Assembly (NCBI GenBank): GCA_034433795.1 | Contig: DAOUAE010000029.1 | Coordinates: 1 to 64,000, forward strand | DNA length: 64,000 nt | From: DAOUAE01 sp034433795 | GTDB lineage: Bacteria > Chloroflexota > UBA6077 > FW602-bin22 > DAOUAE01 | Direction: 5' to 3' | Shown here: positions 1-7,555 of the stretch, one piece after another | How positions within the stretch are numbered: position 1 is the first letter of the stretch | Layout of the letters: each line of letters opens with the position of its first letter | Translations under genes and position numbers: made by a program | The notes under the pieces: generated by a model | Databases searched by the model: none | Told to the model about the DNA's origin: nothing | The model's input: only the letters and a program-made list of their open reading frames with translations

Positions 1-350
1 CGGATGAGGCCGAGCAGGAGGTGCTCGGTGCCGATGTACTGGTGATTGAGGCGGCGGGCCTCGTCCACCGCCAGTTCGATGACCTTCTTCGCCCGGGGAG
101 TCAGCCCGATCTCGCCCAGGACCATCTTATCGCCCCGGCCGATGATGAACTCGACCGCCGAGCGCACCTTATTCAGTTCGACCCCCATGCTGGCCAGGAC
201 CTTGGCGGCGACGCCCTCGCCCTCCCGGACCAGGCCAAGCAGGATGTGCTCGGTGCCGATATAGTTGTGGTTGAAGCGCTGTGCCTCCTCCTGAGCGAGC
301 ATCAAGACTCGGCGTGCGCGCTCGGTGAATCGCTCGAACTTGTCCGCCAC
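1..350 (-). CDS. clpC: ATP-dependent Clp protease ATPase subunit ClpC, N-terminal part (cut by window edge)
   Basis: The minus strand reads the N-terminal Clp repeat domain of a ClpC/ClpA-type AAA+ unfoldase. It begins MADKFERFTERARRVL and shows the duplicated repeat: YIGTEHLLLGL occurs twice, about 75 residues apart, with a linker rich in LTPRAK. ClpC hexamers feed substrates to ClpP in the cytoplasm. The GTG start at 350 is preceded by a purine-rich AGGGGGAG ribosome site. Only about 116 residues lie inside the window, so the ATPase modules are not seen. It follows the S1-type gene on the same strand with 81 bases between, so co-transcription is possible. Confidence 0.9.
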   Translation of the reverse strand, partial: MADKFERFTERARRVLMLAQEEAQRFNHNYIGTEHILLGLVREGEGVAAKVLASMGVELNKVRSAVEFIIGRGDKMVLGEIGLTPRAKKVIELAVDEARRLNHQYIGTEHLLLGLI

Positions 351-431
351 CGCTAACTCCCCCTTACCCTACGAGGCGTTCCCGCCTCAGCGACGACCAT
401 ACAGTGGATTTCGGGCCAGTGGAGCCGCCCG

Positions 432-1586
432 TTACTCTTCCGTCCGGGGCACATCCCGCAGGCTCAGGCCAAGTCGCCGCCGCTCCGGTTCGATCCGTAA
501 GATCCGGGCGGTCACGACATCGCCCTCTTTGACGACCTTGCTGGGATGGGTGACGTGGGCGGTGCTCAACTCGCTGATGTGAATGAGACCCTCGACCCCA
601 TCCGGGATGCGGGCGAAGGCCCCGAACGTTGTCAGCCGGGTGATGACCGCCGTCACCAGATCGCCCGGTCGGTACTTCTCCGCCACCCGTGTCCAGGGCT
701 CCGGCTGGGCCCGCCGCAGGCTGAGGGCGATCTTTTTCTTCTCACGGTCCACCGCCAGGACAACGACGGTGACCGTGTCGCCCACCTGGACGACCTCACT
801 GGGGTGGTTGACCGGCACCCAGGAGAGTTCGGAGAGGTGGACCAGCCCATCGGCCCCGCCGATGTCGACGAAGGCCCCGAAGGCGCAGAGGCTGGTCACC
901 CGTCCGGTCCGGACCTCGCCGGGCTGGAGCGTGGCCAGCAGTTCCTCCTTGCGCTGGGCGCGCTCCTCCTGGCGGGCCACCCGCTCCGAGAGGATCACCC
1001 GGTTGCGCTTGCGGTTGACCTCCAGGACTTTCAGTCGGAGGGTCCGGCCCACCAGCGCCGCCAGCTGGGCCCGGATCTCCTCCTCGCTCTGCCCGTCGTG
1101 GCGGATGCTGGCCACCTGCGAGAGAGGCACGAAGCCCCGAACCCCGGCGGCGTCGACGATCAGCCCCCCTTTATTATAGTCAACGACCTCGGCCTCCAGC
1201 GTCTGCCCCTCCTCCGCCAGCCGCTGCAGCAGCCGCCAGCCGTGCTCGGCGCGGGCCCGTTTCAACGACAGCACCGCCTGCCCTTCGGCGTTCTCCGGCT
1301 GGACGACGTAGACCAGCACCTGGTCGCCCACCCGGACGCGCCCCTCGGCGATCAGTTGCTGGGCCTCGTGGCCGGCGATGATGCCTTCGTATTTCAGGCC
1401 GATGTCGACCAGGATGCCGTCGCGGTCGACGCGGACCACCGTCCCCTCGATCACCGCTCCCCGGCGGAGGGTGACCGGCGTCGCCTCGACCAGCGCTTCC
1501 TGCAGCGCGAGCAGGTCGGTGGCCTCGAGCGGTGGGGCGGTCAGGGCACCACTGCCGGAGGCCGGCTCTTTGCTGGGCTGGGCCAT
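432..1586 (-). CDS. rpsA: S1 RNA-binding domain protein (30S ribosomal protein S1 family), four S1 repeats
   Basis: This 384-residue protein has four consecutive S1 OB-fold repeats, beginning near residues 43, 128, 220 and 305. The last two carry the canonical FGAFVDIGGADGLVHLSELS and FGAFARIPDGVEGLIHISEL signatures. S1-family proteins bind mRNA on the 30S subunit. The length fits the shorter four-repeat S1 proteins of Gram-positives and Chloroflexota rather than the six-repeat E. coli protein. The second repeat is more divergent. The ATG at 1586 follows a GGGGAAGAG ribosome site. A strong promoter lies 130 bases upstream, and the clpC gene follows. Confidence 0.9.
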   Translation of the reverse strand: MAQPSKEPASGSGALTAPPLEATDLLALQEALVEATPVTLRRGAVIEGTVVRVDRDGILVDIGLKYEGIIAGHEAQQLIAEGRVRVGDQVLVYVVQPENAEGQAVLSLKRARAEHGWRLLQRLAEEGQTLEAEVVDYNKGGLIVDAAGVRGFVPLSQVASIRHDGQSEEEIRAQLAALVGRTLRLKVLEVNRKRNRVILSERVARQEERAQRKEELLATLQPGEVRTGRVTSLCAFGAFVDIGGADGLVHLSELSWVPVNHPSEVVQVGDTVTVVVLAVDREKKKIALSLRRAQPEPWTRVAEKYRPGDLVTAVITRLTTFGAFARIPDGVEGLIHISELSTAHVTHPSKVVKEGDVVTARILRIEPERRRLGLSLRDVPRTEE

Positions 1587-1610
1587 GACGCTCTTCCCCG
1601 CTGCCGCCTC

Positions 1611-1628
1611 CCTGTACTATTATACAGG
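1611..1628. repeat. Inverted repeat overlapping a -10-like TATAAT upstream of rpsA
   Basis: CCTGTA and TACAGG arms (1611-1616, 1623-1628) flank six bases. Read on the minus strand the element contains TATAAT (1619-1624), 33 bases before the rpsA start. No convincing -35 hexamer is seen, so this may be an operator or a leader hairpin rather than a second promoter. Confidence 0.4.
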
Positions 1629-1715
1629 TGGCTTTCTGTGCGCTCCGTGGGGCCGGCGCCCCGATCCTGCCGCGCGGAGGCGGTCCGGAACGCACGGGCG
1701 GCAACTAGTAGCCGT

Positions 1716-1745
1716 ATTATAACAAACGCGGGAACACCCCGACAA
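1716..1745 (-). promoter_or_regulatory. Sigma-A type promoter for rpsA(-clpC)
   Basis: On the minus strand TTGTCG (1745-1740) and a perfect TATAAT (1721-1716) are separated by 18 bases, predicting a transcript start near 1709. The leader to the ATG at 1586 would be about 120 bases. The same AT-rich patch could also serve the divergent adenylyltransferase gene, but no good plus-strand -35 is visible. Confidence 0.65.
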
Positions 1746-1799
1746 GAGGAACCTGCCGGACAACCGGCAGTGTTGGCTCGGTCGCCAGACGAGGACACG

Positions 1800-2300
1800 A
1801 TGCCGCCTGCCCCCGCACCTGTCCTGGACCGTGCGACCCTGCTGGTCGAGCGGGCCGCTCTGGCCCGCGCCGGCCGGGTGGTGGTCTTCACCAACGGCTG
1901 TTTCGACCTCCTGCATGTCGGCCACCTCCGCTACCTGGCAGCGGCCCGGGCGGTGGGTGATGTTCTCATCGTCGGACTCAACAGCGACGATTCGGTCCGT
2001 CGGCTCAAGGGGCCGGGCCGGCCGCTGGTGCCGGCCCACGAGCGGGCCGAGATCCTGGCCGCGCTCCGCTGGGTGGACTACGTCACGATCTTCGATGAAC
2101 CCACCGCCGAGGACCTGGTGGCGGCGCTCCGACCAGACATCTACGTCAAAGGCGGCGACTACGACCCCACCGGTCGGCAGGGGAAGCCGCTTCCCGAGGC
2201 GGCGGTCGTCGCGCGGTACGGCGGACGGGTGGTGGTCGTGCCGTTGACGCCTGGTCACTCGACGACCGACCTCATCCGCCGGATCCGCGACGGCCGATGA
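1800..2300 (+). CDS. HldE/RfaE C-terminal-type nucleotidyltransferase (heptose-1-phosphate adenylyltransferase family)
   Basis: A 166-residue cytidylyltransferase-fold enzyme. The VFTNGCFDLLHVGHLRYL segment carries the HxGH nucleotide-binding motif, and IYVKGGDY near the C-terminus is typical of the RfaE2/HldE adenylyltransferase domain, which makes ADP-glycero-manno-heptose from the 1-phosphate. There is no fused ribokinase-type domain, so it matches the stand-alone form. The open frame extends far upstream, but that part is antisense to rpsA; the ATG at 1800 gives the family's usual N-terminus. Its stop overlaps the murJ start by four bases (ATGA), indicating coupling to an envelope function. 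A GT9 heptosyltransferase-like gene lies at 15626-16663. The exact sugar substrate is inferred from family only. Confidence 0.8.
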   Translation: MPPAPAPVLDRATLLVERAALARAGRVVVFTNGCFDLLHVGHLRYLAAARAVGDVLIVGLNSDDSVRRLKGPGRPLVPAHERAEILAALRWVDYVTIFDEPTAEDLVAALRPDIYVKGGDYDPTGRQGKPLPEAAVVARYGGRVVVVPLTPGHSTTDLIRRIRDGR

Positions 2301-3868
2301 GCGCTGGGGCCATCGCCCGGGCCGCCGGGCTGCTCTTACTGGGCTCGCTGGCCAGCCGGCTTCTCGGGCTGGGGCGGGAGCAGGTGATCGCCGCTCTCTA
2401 CGGGGCCTCCGCCACCACCTCGGCCTTCGCCACCGCCGCCACCATCCCCACGATGATCTACGACCTGCTGATCGGGGGGGCGGTGACGGCGGCCCTGGTC
2501 CCGGTCTTCAGCCAGTACCGACGGACAGGGGCCGAGCGCGATCTGGGCCAGGTGATGGGCACCCTCCTGCTGCTGGGGGGGCTGGGTCTGGCGCTCCTGA
2601 GCGTGGGGGTGGTCCTGGCCGCGCCGTTGCTGGTCGGTCTGCTGGCGCCGGGCCAGGAGCCCGCCCTCTTCGCCCAGACAGTCCTCTTCGCCCAGCTGGT
2701 CGGGCCCAGCGTGATCTTCCTGGGGCTGGCGGGAGTCACCGGGGCGCTGCTGATGGCCTGCGACCGCTTCGGCTACACCGCCCTGGCCCAGAGCGCCTAC
2801 AACGGCGGCATCATCCTCGGCGCCCTGCTCCTCAGTCCGGTCCTGGGGCCAGCCGCCCTCTGTGTGGGGGTGCTGGGGGGAAGCGCGCTTCAGCTGCTGC
2901 TTCAGCTGCTCGGTCTGCGCGGTCTGTCGCTCCGCCTGGGGGTGGCTTTCGGCCACCCCGGCCTGCGTCAGATCGTGCGGCTCTATGCTCCGGTCGCCGC
3001 TGGCCTGGTCGTCAGCCAGATCGGAGTGGCCATCGACCGCCATCTGGCCTGGCAGACCGGTGAGGAGAGCGTGGCGGTGATGCGCTTCGCCACGACGCTG
3101 GTCCAGTTGCCGCTCGGCCTGGTGGGCACGGCCACCGGGCTGGCGGTCCTGCCGGTGCTCAGCCGGCTGTCCGCTGAGAATCCGGCCGAGCAGGCTGCCT
3201 TCCGGACCACGCTGGCTATGGGGATCCGGCTCAGTCTGCTGGGGGTGCTGCCGCTGATGGTCGGGCTGGTGGTGTTGCGGGTGCCGGTGATCGCGATCCT
3301 CTTCGAGCGGCAGGCCTTCGACGCCCGGGCGACGGCTCTGACGGCCCTGGCGTTTCTCCTCTACGCCCCGCAGATGCCGTTCTGGGCGGTGGACCAGCTG
3401 CTGATCTTCGCCTTCTACGCCCGGCGCGACACGCTGACCCCCATGCTGGTGGGGCTGCTGGGGGTGGGGCTGTATCTGGCGACCGGTCTGCCCCTCAGCC
3501 GGCTCTGGGGAATGCCGGGGCTGGTCCTGGCCAACACCGTTCAGAACAGCCTGCACGCGGTGGTCCTCTACGGGCTGCTCTGCCGGCGCTGGGGTGGGCT
3601 GGGGGGCCAGGGGATCGAAGGCCTCCTCTGGCGCGCGGGGCTGGCGGCGGCCGCCGAGGGGCTGGTCCTCAGCGGCCTGCTGCTCCTGGCGGAACCGCTT
3701 CTGGCTCAGGGCTGGCTGTCCAGGCTCCTGACGACGGTCGGGCTGGCCAGCCTGGGGCTGGGCGTCTACCTGGCCGTGCTCCGTGGGCTGAGGACGCCCG
3801 ATCTCGCCACCCTCTGGGCGCTCGTCCGCCAGCGCGTGGGGCGACGGCGGCCGGTGCCGCTGGCCTGA
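2297..3868 (+). CDS. murJ: MurJ/MviN-type lipid II flippase
   Basis: This 523-residue polytopic membrane protein of the MOP superfamily has about 13-14 hydrophobic segments. It shows the MurJ N-terminal hallmark (SRLLGLGREQVIAALYGAS, residues near 20-38) and the FERQAFDARAT segment in the second half. MurJ flips lipid-linked peptidoglycan precursors across the plasma membrane. The ATG overlaps the stop of the preceding nucleotidyltransferase gene, so the two are translated together. It converges with aroF, with only three bases between the stops. Confidence 0.88.
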   Translation: MSAGAIARAAGLLLLGSLASRLLGLGREQVIAALYGASATTSAFATAATIPTMIYDLLIGGAVTAALVPVFSQYRRTGAERDLGQVMGTLLLLGGLGLALLSVGVVLAAPLLVGLLAPGQEPALFAQTVLFAQLVGPSVIFLGLAGVTGALLMACDRFGYTALAQSAYNGGIILGALLLSPVLGPAALCVGVLGGSALQLLLQLLGLRGLSLRLGVAFGHPGLRQIVRLYAPVAAGLVVSQIGVAIDRHLAWQTGEESVAVMRFATTLVQLPLGLVGTATGLAVLPVLSRLSAENPAEQAAFRTTLAMGIRLSLLGVLPLMVGLVVLRVPVIAILFERQAFDARATALTALAFLLYAPQMPFWAVDQLLIFAFYARRDTLTPMLVGLLGVGLYLATGLPLSRLWGMPGLVLANTVQNSLHAVVLYGLLCRRWGGLGGQGIEGLLWRAGLAAAAEGLVLSGLLLLAEPLLAQGWLSRLLTTVGLASLGLGVYLAVLRGLRTPDLATLWALVRQRVGRRRPVPLA

Positions 3869-3871
3869 CGG

Positions 3872-4777
3872 TTAGGAGGTGACGAGGTGCTCCGGCGCCG
3901 TCTCCAGCCTCTGGAGCGGGCGGCCCAGGAAGGCGCCGAGGGCCCGCAGGTCGGCCATCAGCGTGGCGAAGGCCGCCGGGGTCAGCGACTGGCGCCCGTC
4001 GGAGAGGGCCTGGTCGGGCCGGGGGTGGACCTCGATAAGCAGGCCGTCGGCCCCGACGGCTAGGGCCGCGCGGGCCAGGGCGGGCACCAGGTCAGCCCGC
4101 CCGGTTCCGTGGCTGGGGTCGACCAGGACCGGGAGATGCGTCTCCTGGTGCAGGACCGGGACCGCGTTGAGGTCCAGGGTGTTGCGGGTGAACTCGTGGT
4201 CGAAGGTGCGGATGCCGCGCTCACAGAGGACGACCTGGTCGTTGCCCTGGGCCAGGATGTACTCGGCGCTCAGGAGATATTCGCGCAGGGTCGCCTGGAA
4301 GCCGCGTTTGAGCAGGATGGGTTTGCCGGTGCGGGCGGCCTTCTGGAGCAGGCGGAAGGCGCTCATCGTGCGGGCGCCGATCTGGAGCATATCGGCGTAG
4401 GCGGCCACCAGCGGGACGTCCTCGCTGTCCATCACCTCGGTGACGATGGGCAGGCCGGTGCGCTCGCGGGCCTCGGCCAGAAGTTCCAGGGCCTTTTCTC
4501 CCAGACCCTGGAAATCGTAGGGGGAGGTGCGGGGTTTGAAGGCGCCGCCGCGCAGCATCACCGCTCCGGCCTCTTTGACGGCGAAGGCGGTCTCCAGGAG
4601 TTGCTCGCGGCTCTCGACCGAGCAGGGGCCGGCGATGACCACAGTCGAGGGGCCGCCGAAGACGACCGGGCCGACCCGAACCAGGGTCCGGCCGGGGCGG
4701 GCCTGGCGGCTGGCCAGGCGGTAAGGGCGTGGGCTGGCGTGGCCGTTACTGGGGGAGAGAGCAGCATCGGGGACCAT
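3872..4777 (-). CDS. aroF: 3-deoxy-7-phosphoheptulonate synthase (DAHP synthase, type I beta)
   Basis: This 301-residue enzyme condenses phosphoenolpyruvate and erythrose-4-phosphate in the first step of the shikimate pathway. Signatures include VVIAGPCSVES, GGAFKPRTSPYDFQGLGE, LLKRGFQATLREYLL, CERGIRTF and VDPSHGTGR. The short N-terminal region of about 45 residues matches the I-beta subgroup, and no chorismate mutase domain is fused. The ATG at 4777 is chosen over the longer frame because AGAGGAGG precedes it with ideal spacing. Upstream lies a 180-base structured leader that looks like an attenuator, so expression is probably controlled after initiation. Confidence 0.92.
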   Translation of the reverse strand: MVPDAALSPSNGHASPRPYRLASRQARPGRTLVRVGPVVFGGPSTVVIAGPCSVESREQLLETAFAVKEAGAVMLRGGAFKPRTSPYDFQGLGEKALELLAEARERTGLPIVTEVMDSEDVPLVAAYADMLQIGARTMSAFRLLQKAARTGKPILLKRGFQATLREYLLSAEYILAQGNDQVVLCERGIRTFDHEFTRNTLDLNAVPVLHQETHLPVLVDPSHGTGRADLVPALARAALAVGADGLLIEVHPRPDQALSDGRQSLTPAAFATLMADLRALGAFLGRPLQRLETAPEHLVTS

Positions 4778-4816
4778 CGCGCCTCCTCTTGCGGGCCGCC
4801 CAGCCGGAGAGACGAA

Positions 4817-4904
4817 GGGCCGGGGGTGGTCCCCACGGCCCAGGGGCGGCGGAGGCCGGCGCTCCCAGCGCGGGCCGTGGGCCACCCATGCGCGCCCACG
4901 GCCC
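4817..4904 (-). promoter_or_regulatory. Structured aroF leader with mutually exclusive hairpins (attenuator-like)
   Basis: Four complementary segments follow one another in the aroF leader RNA: segment 1 GGGCCGTGGGC (4904-4894), segment 2 GCCCACGGCCC (4882-4872), segment 3 GGGCCGTGGGG (4841-4831) and segment 4 CCCCCGGCCC (4826-4817). Segments 1:2 pair over 11 bp, 2:3 over 10 bp, and 3:4 form a third hairpin. This geometry is that of attenuators. No U-tract follows segment 4 and no clear Phe/Tyr/Trp leader peptide was found, so the mechanism and ligand are unknown. Confidence 0.5.
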
Positions 4905-4966
4905 GGCTGTGCGTCACCCGAGTGTTCTCAGCACAGGGGACCGCGGCGCGCCTGGGCGAAGGTAAA

Positions 4967-4996
4967 GTAATAGTACCAGGCCCCGCGCCGGGTCAA
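4967..4996 (-). promoter_or_regulatory. Promoter for aroF
   Basis: TTGACC (4996-4991) and TATTAC (4972-4967) are spaced 18 bases apart on the minus strand, placing the transcript start near 4960 and giving a leader of about 183 bases before the aroF ATG. Confidence 0.6.
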
Positions 4997-5099
4997 CACG
5001 GACGACATCCTCACAGGCACCGCTGGTCTGCCAGCGGGCTGTCTGGGGGAGACTGTAGCACAGCCCCGACCGCCTGTCAAGAGGTCACGTGCCAGGGGC

Positions 5100-5128
5100 T
5101 TGACACGGGCTCTGGCCTGCGCTACACT
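5100..5128 (+). promoter_or_regulatory. Strong promoter of the GntR/ABC carbohydrate operon
   Basis: A consensus TTGACA (5100-5105) and TACACT (5123-5128) are separated by exactly 17 bases. The predicted start near 5135 lies just upstream of an inverted repeat, so the operon is probably repressed by its own first product. Confidence 0.8.
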
Positions 5129-5142
5129 GGCCTCGACTCATG

Positions 5143-5164
5143 ACATGACCAGTTGAGGTCATGT
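5143..5164. promoter_or_regulatory. Candidate GntR operator (8-bp inverted repeat)
   Basis: ACATGACC and GGTCATGT form a perfect inverted repeat around a six-base centre, immediately downstream of the promoter and ahead of the regulator's start codon. The position would let a bound dimer block early elongation, which suits autoregulation by the GntR protein encoded next. The binding itself is inferred. Confidence 0.6.
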
Positions 5165-5179
5165 TCTCGGGGGTCGCAC

Positions 5180-5938
5180 GTGGAGACCGGTCCGGCCGGA
5201 CGCGGTGAGACGCTGGCCCGCGAACGTCTTTCAGACCAGCTGTTGCGCCGTTTGCTGACGCTGATCACCGCCGGCGATCTGGCTCCCGGCGACGCCCTGC
5301 CCTCGGTGGCCGCCCTGGCCCGCCGCCACGGGGTCAGCACCCACGTGGCCCGCGAGGCCATCGCCGCCCTGGCCGCGCGGGGGCTGGTCCAGGTTGAGCA
5401 CGGCCGGGGCTGTTTCGTCGCCCCCCGTGCGCAGTGGCGTCTGGTCGACCCCGAACTCATCGCCCTCCTCGGCCTTGAACAGGCCCTGCCCCAGCTCTTC
5501 GAGGTGCGCGAGGCCTTCGAAGTGCGGATGGCCGGCCTGGCGGCCGAACGGCGCACCGCCGACGATCTGGCCGAGCTGGCCGCAGCCCTCGAGCAGGCGC
5601 GGACCGACCGCTCACCGGACGGCCAGGTGGCCGCTGACTATCGCTTTCACCGCGCCCTGGCCCGGGCGACGCAGAATCCGCTTTTCCTCCCGCTCCTCGA
5701 CGCCATCATCGGCCCCCTGCGCCGCTACTGGCAGCTCTCCCAGCGCTTCCCCGACACCGCCGAGAAGACCTACCACGGTCACGCCGCCATCTACGCCTGC
5801 GTCCTGGCGGGCGATGCCGAGGGCGCGGCCCGCGCGATGTACGAGCATCTGCAGGCCGGGCGGGCGCTCTGTGAGCGCCTCCTCCAGACCCCGCCCCCCG
5901 ATGGTCTGACGAAAGAGGGTGAGAGCCGCGCAGGATAG
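5180..5938 (+). CDS. GntR family transcriptional regulator, FadR/FCD subgroup
   Basis: This protein of about 252 residues has an N-terminal winged helix (GDALPSVAALARRHGVSTHV ... REAIAALAARGLVQVEHGRG) followed by an all-helical FCD ligand domain (HRALARATQNPLF, FPDTAEKTYHGHAAIYACVL). The FCD histidines usually hold a metal that contacts a carboxylate or sugar-acid effector. GTG at 5180 is preferred to the earlier TTG at 5153, which lies inside the operator repeat. As first gene of the operon it probably represses the following transport and catabolic genes in response to a sugar-derived ligand. The effector is unknown. Confidence 0.85.
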   Translation: METGPAGRGETLARERLSDQLLRRLLTLITAGDLAPGDALPSVAALARRHGVSTHVAREAIAALAARGLVQVEHGRGCFVAPRAQWRLVDPELIALLGLEQALPQLFEVREAFEVRMAGLAAERRTADDLAELAAALEQARTDRSPDGQVAADYRFHRALARATQNPLFLPLLDAIIGPLRRYWQLSQRFPDTAEKTYHGHAAIYACVLAGDAEGAARAMYEHLQAGRALCERLLQTPPPDGLTKEGESRAG

Positions 5939-6011
5939 TGGCGCTGTTACCGGCGAGCACCGGAACCCAGAGGAATCTCGGCGGAAAGACTACCAAGGGG
6001 AGGAAGAACCC

Positions 6012-7499
6012 GTGGAACAGCGTCTCTGGTTGAATCGGCGGGCGTTTCTGCGTGCCTCTCTGCTGGCCGGGGCGGGAGTCTTGCTGGCAGCCTGCCAGCC
6101 GGCAGCGGCTCCACCGGGAGTGACACCGGTCACCGGACAGCCCAAGCCGACCGAGGCCCCCAAGCCAGCCGCTGAGACGAAGCCGGCGCAGCCGACCCCG
6201 ACACCGGCTCCGGCCCAGCCGGTGGTGACCCCGACGCCCACGCCGGTCCCGGTCCGCGAGGCGGCCAAGGGGCGCAAGTACGTCATCGAGGTCCAGTACC
6301 CCTACGGCGGGGTGGGCGTCCAGCGGATGGCCGAGTTCTTCGACGCCTTCGAGGCGGCTAATCCCGACATCGGCGTTAAGGGCGTCTGGGCGGCCAACGA
6401 TCTCTCAACCAATCAGAAGCTCTTCACGGCGGTGGCTGCCGGCACCCCGCCCAACGTGACCTGGGTAGACGGTCCGCAGGTGGCCGAATGGGCTGCTCGG
6501 GGTGTGCTCTCCGATCTGACCGAGTTCTTCAAGCGTGACAACCTGACGCAGGATGATTTCTGGCTGCCCTCCTGGCGGCAGAACATCTGGCGGGGCAAGA
6601 TCTACGCGATCACCTTCAGTTCCGATGCCAACTTCGGCTTCTTCTGGAACAAGAGCGTCTTCAGCGACGCCGGCCTTGACCCCGAGAAACCGCCGCAGAC
6701 CATCGACGAGATGGACGAGTTCCACGCGAAAATCACCAAGGTCGAGGGCAACAACATCGTCCGGATGGGTATTATCCCCTGGACGGTCTACGGCTCGGCC
6801 AACTCGATCTTCACCTGGGGCTGGGTCTTCGGGGGCGAGTTCTACGATCCGGATCAGGAGAAGATCACCGGCAACCACCCGCTGGTGGTTAAGGCCCTGG
6901 AGTGGATGGTCGAGAAGTACGCCAAGAAGTACGATATCACCCGCATCGCCGGTTTCCAGGCGGGCTTCGGCACCGGCGAGAACCATCCGTTCTTCGTCGG
7001 GAAGACCTCGATGGCGCCCTTCGGCCCCTGGGAGCTCGGCAACATTAAGCGCTACGCTCCCAACCTCAAGTACGGCATCACTTTCATTCCGGCTGGCCCA
7101 CCCCCGGCTCAACCGCGCCAGTCCTGGGTCGGCGGCTGGTGCATCGGTATCCCGCAAGGGGCCAAGCTGGTCGACCAGGCCTGGCAGTTCCTGCGCTGGG
7201 CCGGTGGCACGCCAGAGGGAGCCCTGACGCTGGGCAAGACGTTCAGCAATTTCTCCGGCTACAAGAAGAACCCCTGGCTGGAGATCGCCGCCAAGGACAA
7301 GGACCTGGCCAGTTTCATCGAGATTCTGAAAGAGGCCAAGCACCAGCGGCCGGTGATGCCCGCCCAGGCGTTCTACATGGGCGCCCTTCAGCGGGCGGTG
7401 GACGACGCCCTCTACGGACGCATGACACCCAAAGCGGCGCTGGACAAGGCCACCGAAGACACCCAGCGCGAACTCGATAAGATCCTCAAAAAGGCCTGA
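6012..7499 (+). CDS. ABC transporter sugar-binding lipoprotein (extracellular solute-binding protein family 1)
   Basis: A 495-residue secreted binding protein. The N-terminus has twin arginines (R9-R10), a hydrophobic stretch and a lipobox LAAC with Cys28, indicating Tat-type or Sec export and lipid anchoring. A Pro/Thr/Ala-rich linker of about 50 residues follows, then the family 1 binding fold (FFDAFEAANPDIGVKG, TWVDGPQVAEWAARGVLSDL, GKTSMAPFGPWELGNI). GTG at 6012 follows AAGGGGAGGAAG; upstream residues of the open frame lack a signal. It captures an unknown carbohydrate for the two permeases downstream. A very stable hairpin separates it from them. Confidence 0.92.
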   Translation: MEQRLWLNRRAFLRASLLAGAGVLLAACQPAAAPPGVTPVTGQPKPTEAPKPAAETKPAQPTPTPAPAQPVVTPTPTPVPVREAAKGRKYVIEVQYPYGGVGVQRMAEFFDAFEAANPDIGVKGVWAANDLSTNQKLFTAVAAGTPPNVTWVDGPQVAEWAARGVLSDLTEFFKRDNLTQDDFWLPSWRQNIWRGKIYAITFSSDANFGFFWNKSVFSDAGLDPEKPPQTIDEMDEFHAKITKVEGNNIVRMGIIPWTVYGSANSIFTWGWVFGGEFYDPDQEKITGNHPLVVKALEWMVEKYAKKYDITRIAGFQAGFGTGENHPFFVGKTSMAPFGPWELGNIKRYAPNLKYGITFIPAGPPPAQPRQSWVGGWCIGIPQGAKLVDQAWQFLRWAGGTPEGALTLGKTFSNFSGYKKNPWLEIAAKDKDLASFIEILKEAKHQRPVMPAQAFYMGALQRAVDDALYGRMTPKAALDKATEDTQRELDKILKKA

Positions 7500-7506
7500 A
7501 GCCCCT

Positions 7507-7539
7507 GGGCGCCGGCCGGGGGTCTCCCGGCCGGCGCCC
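7507..7539 (+). other. Intercistronic hairpin between binding-protein and permease genes
   Basis: GGGCGCCGGCCGGG and its exact complement form a 14-bp stem around a five-base loop, eight bases after the binding-protein stop. There is no U-tract, so it is likely an mRNA-stabilising or partial-termination element that keeps the binding protein in excess over the permeases, as in the malE-malF arrangement. Confidence 0.7.
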
Positions 7540-7555
7540 ACAAAAGGAGCCGAGC

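Noticed and set aside
546..1799. Long plus-strand open frame upstream of the HldE-like gene
   Set aside because: It is antisense to the four S1 repeats; only the part from ATG 1800 shows a protein family.
4870..4960. T-box in the aroF leader
   Set aside because: GGGTGGCCCACG resembles the T-box core, but one base is missing, only about 75 bases lie upstream and no specifier stem is seen.
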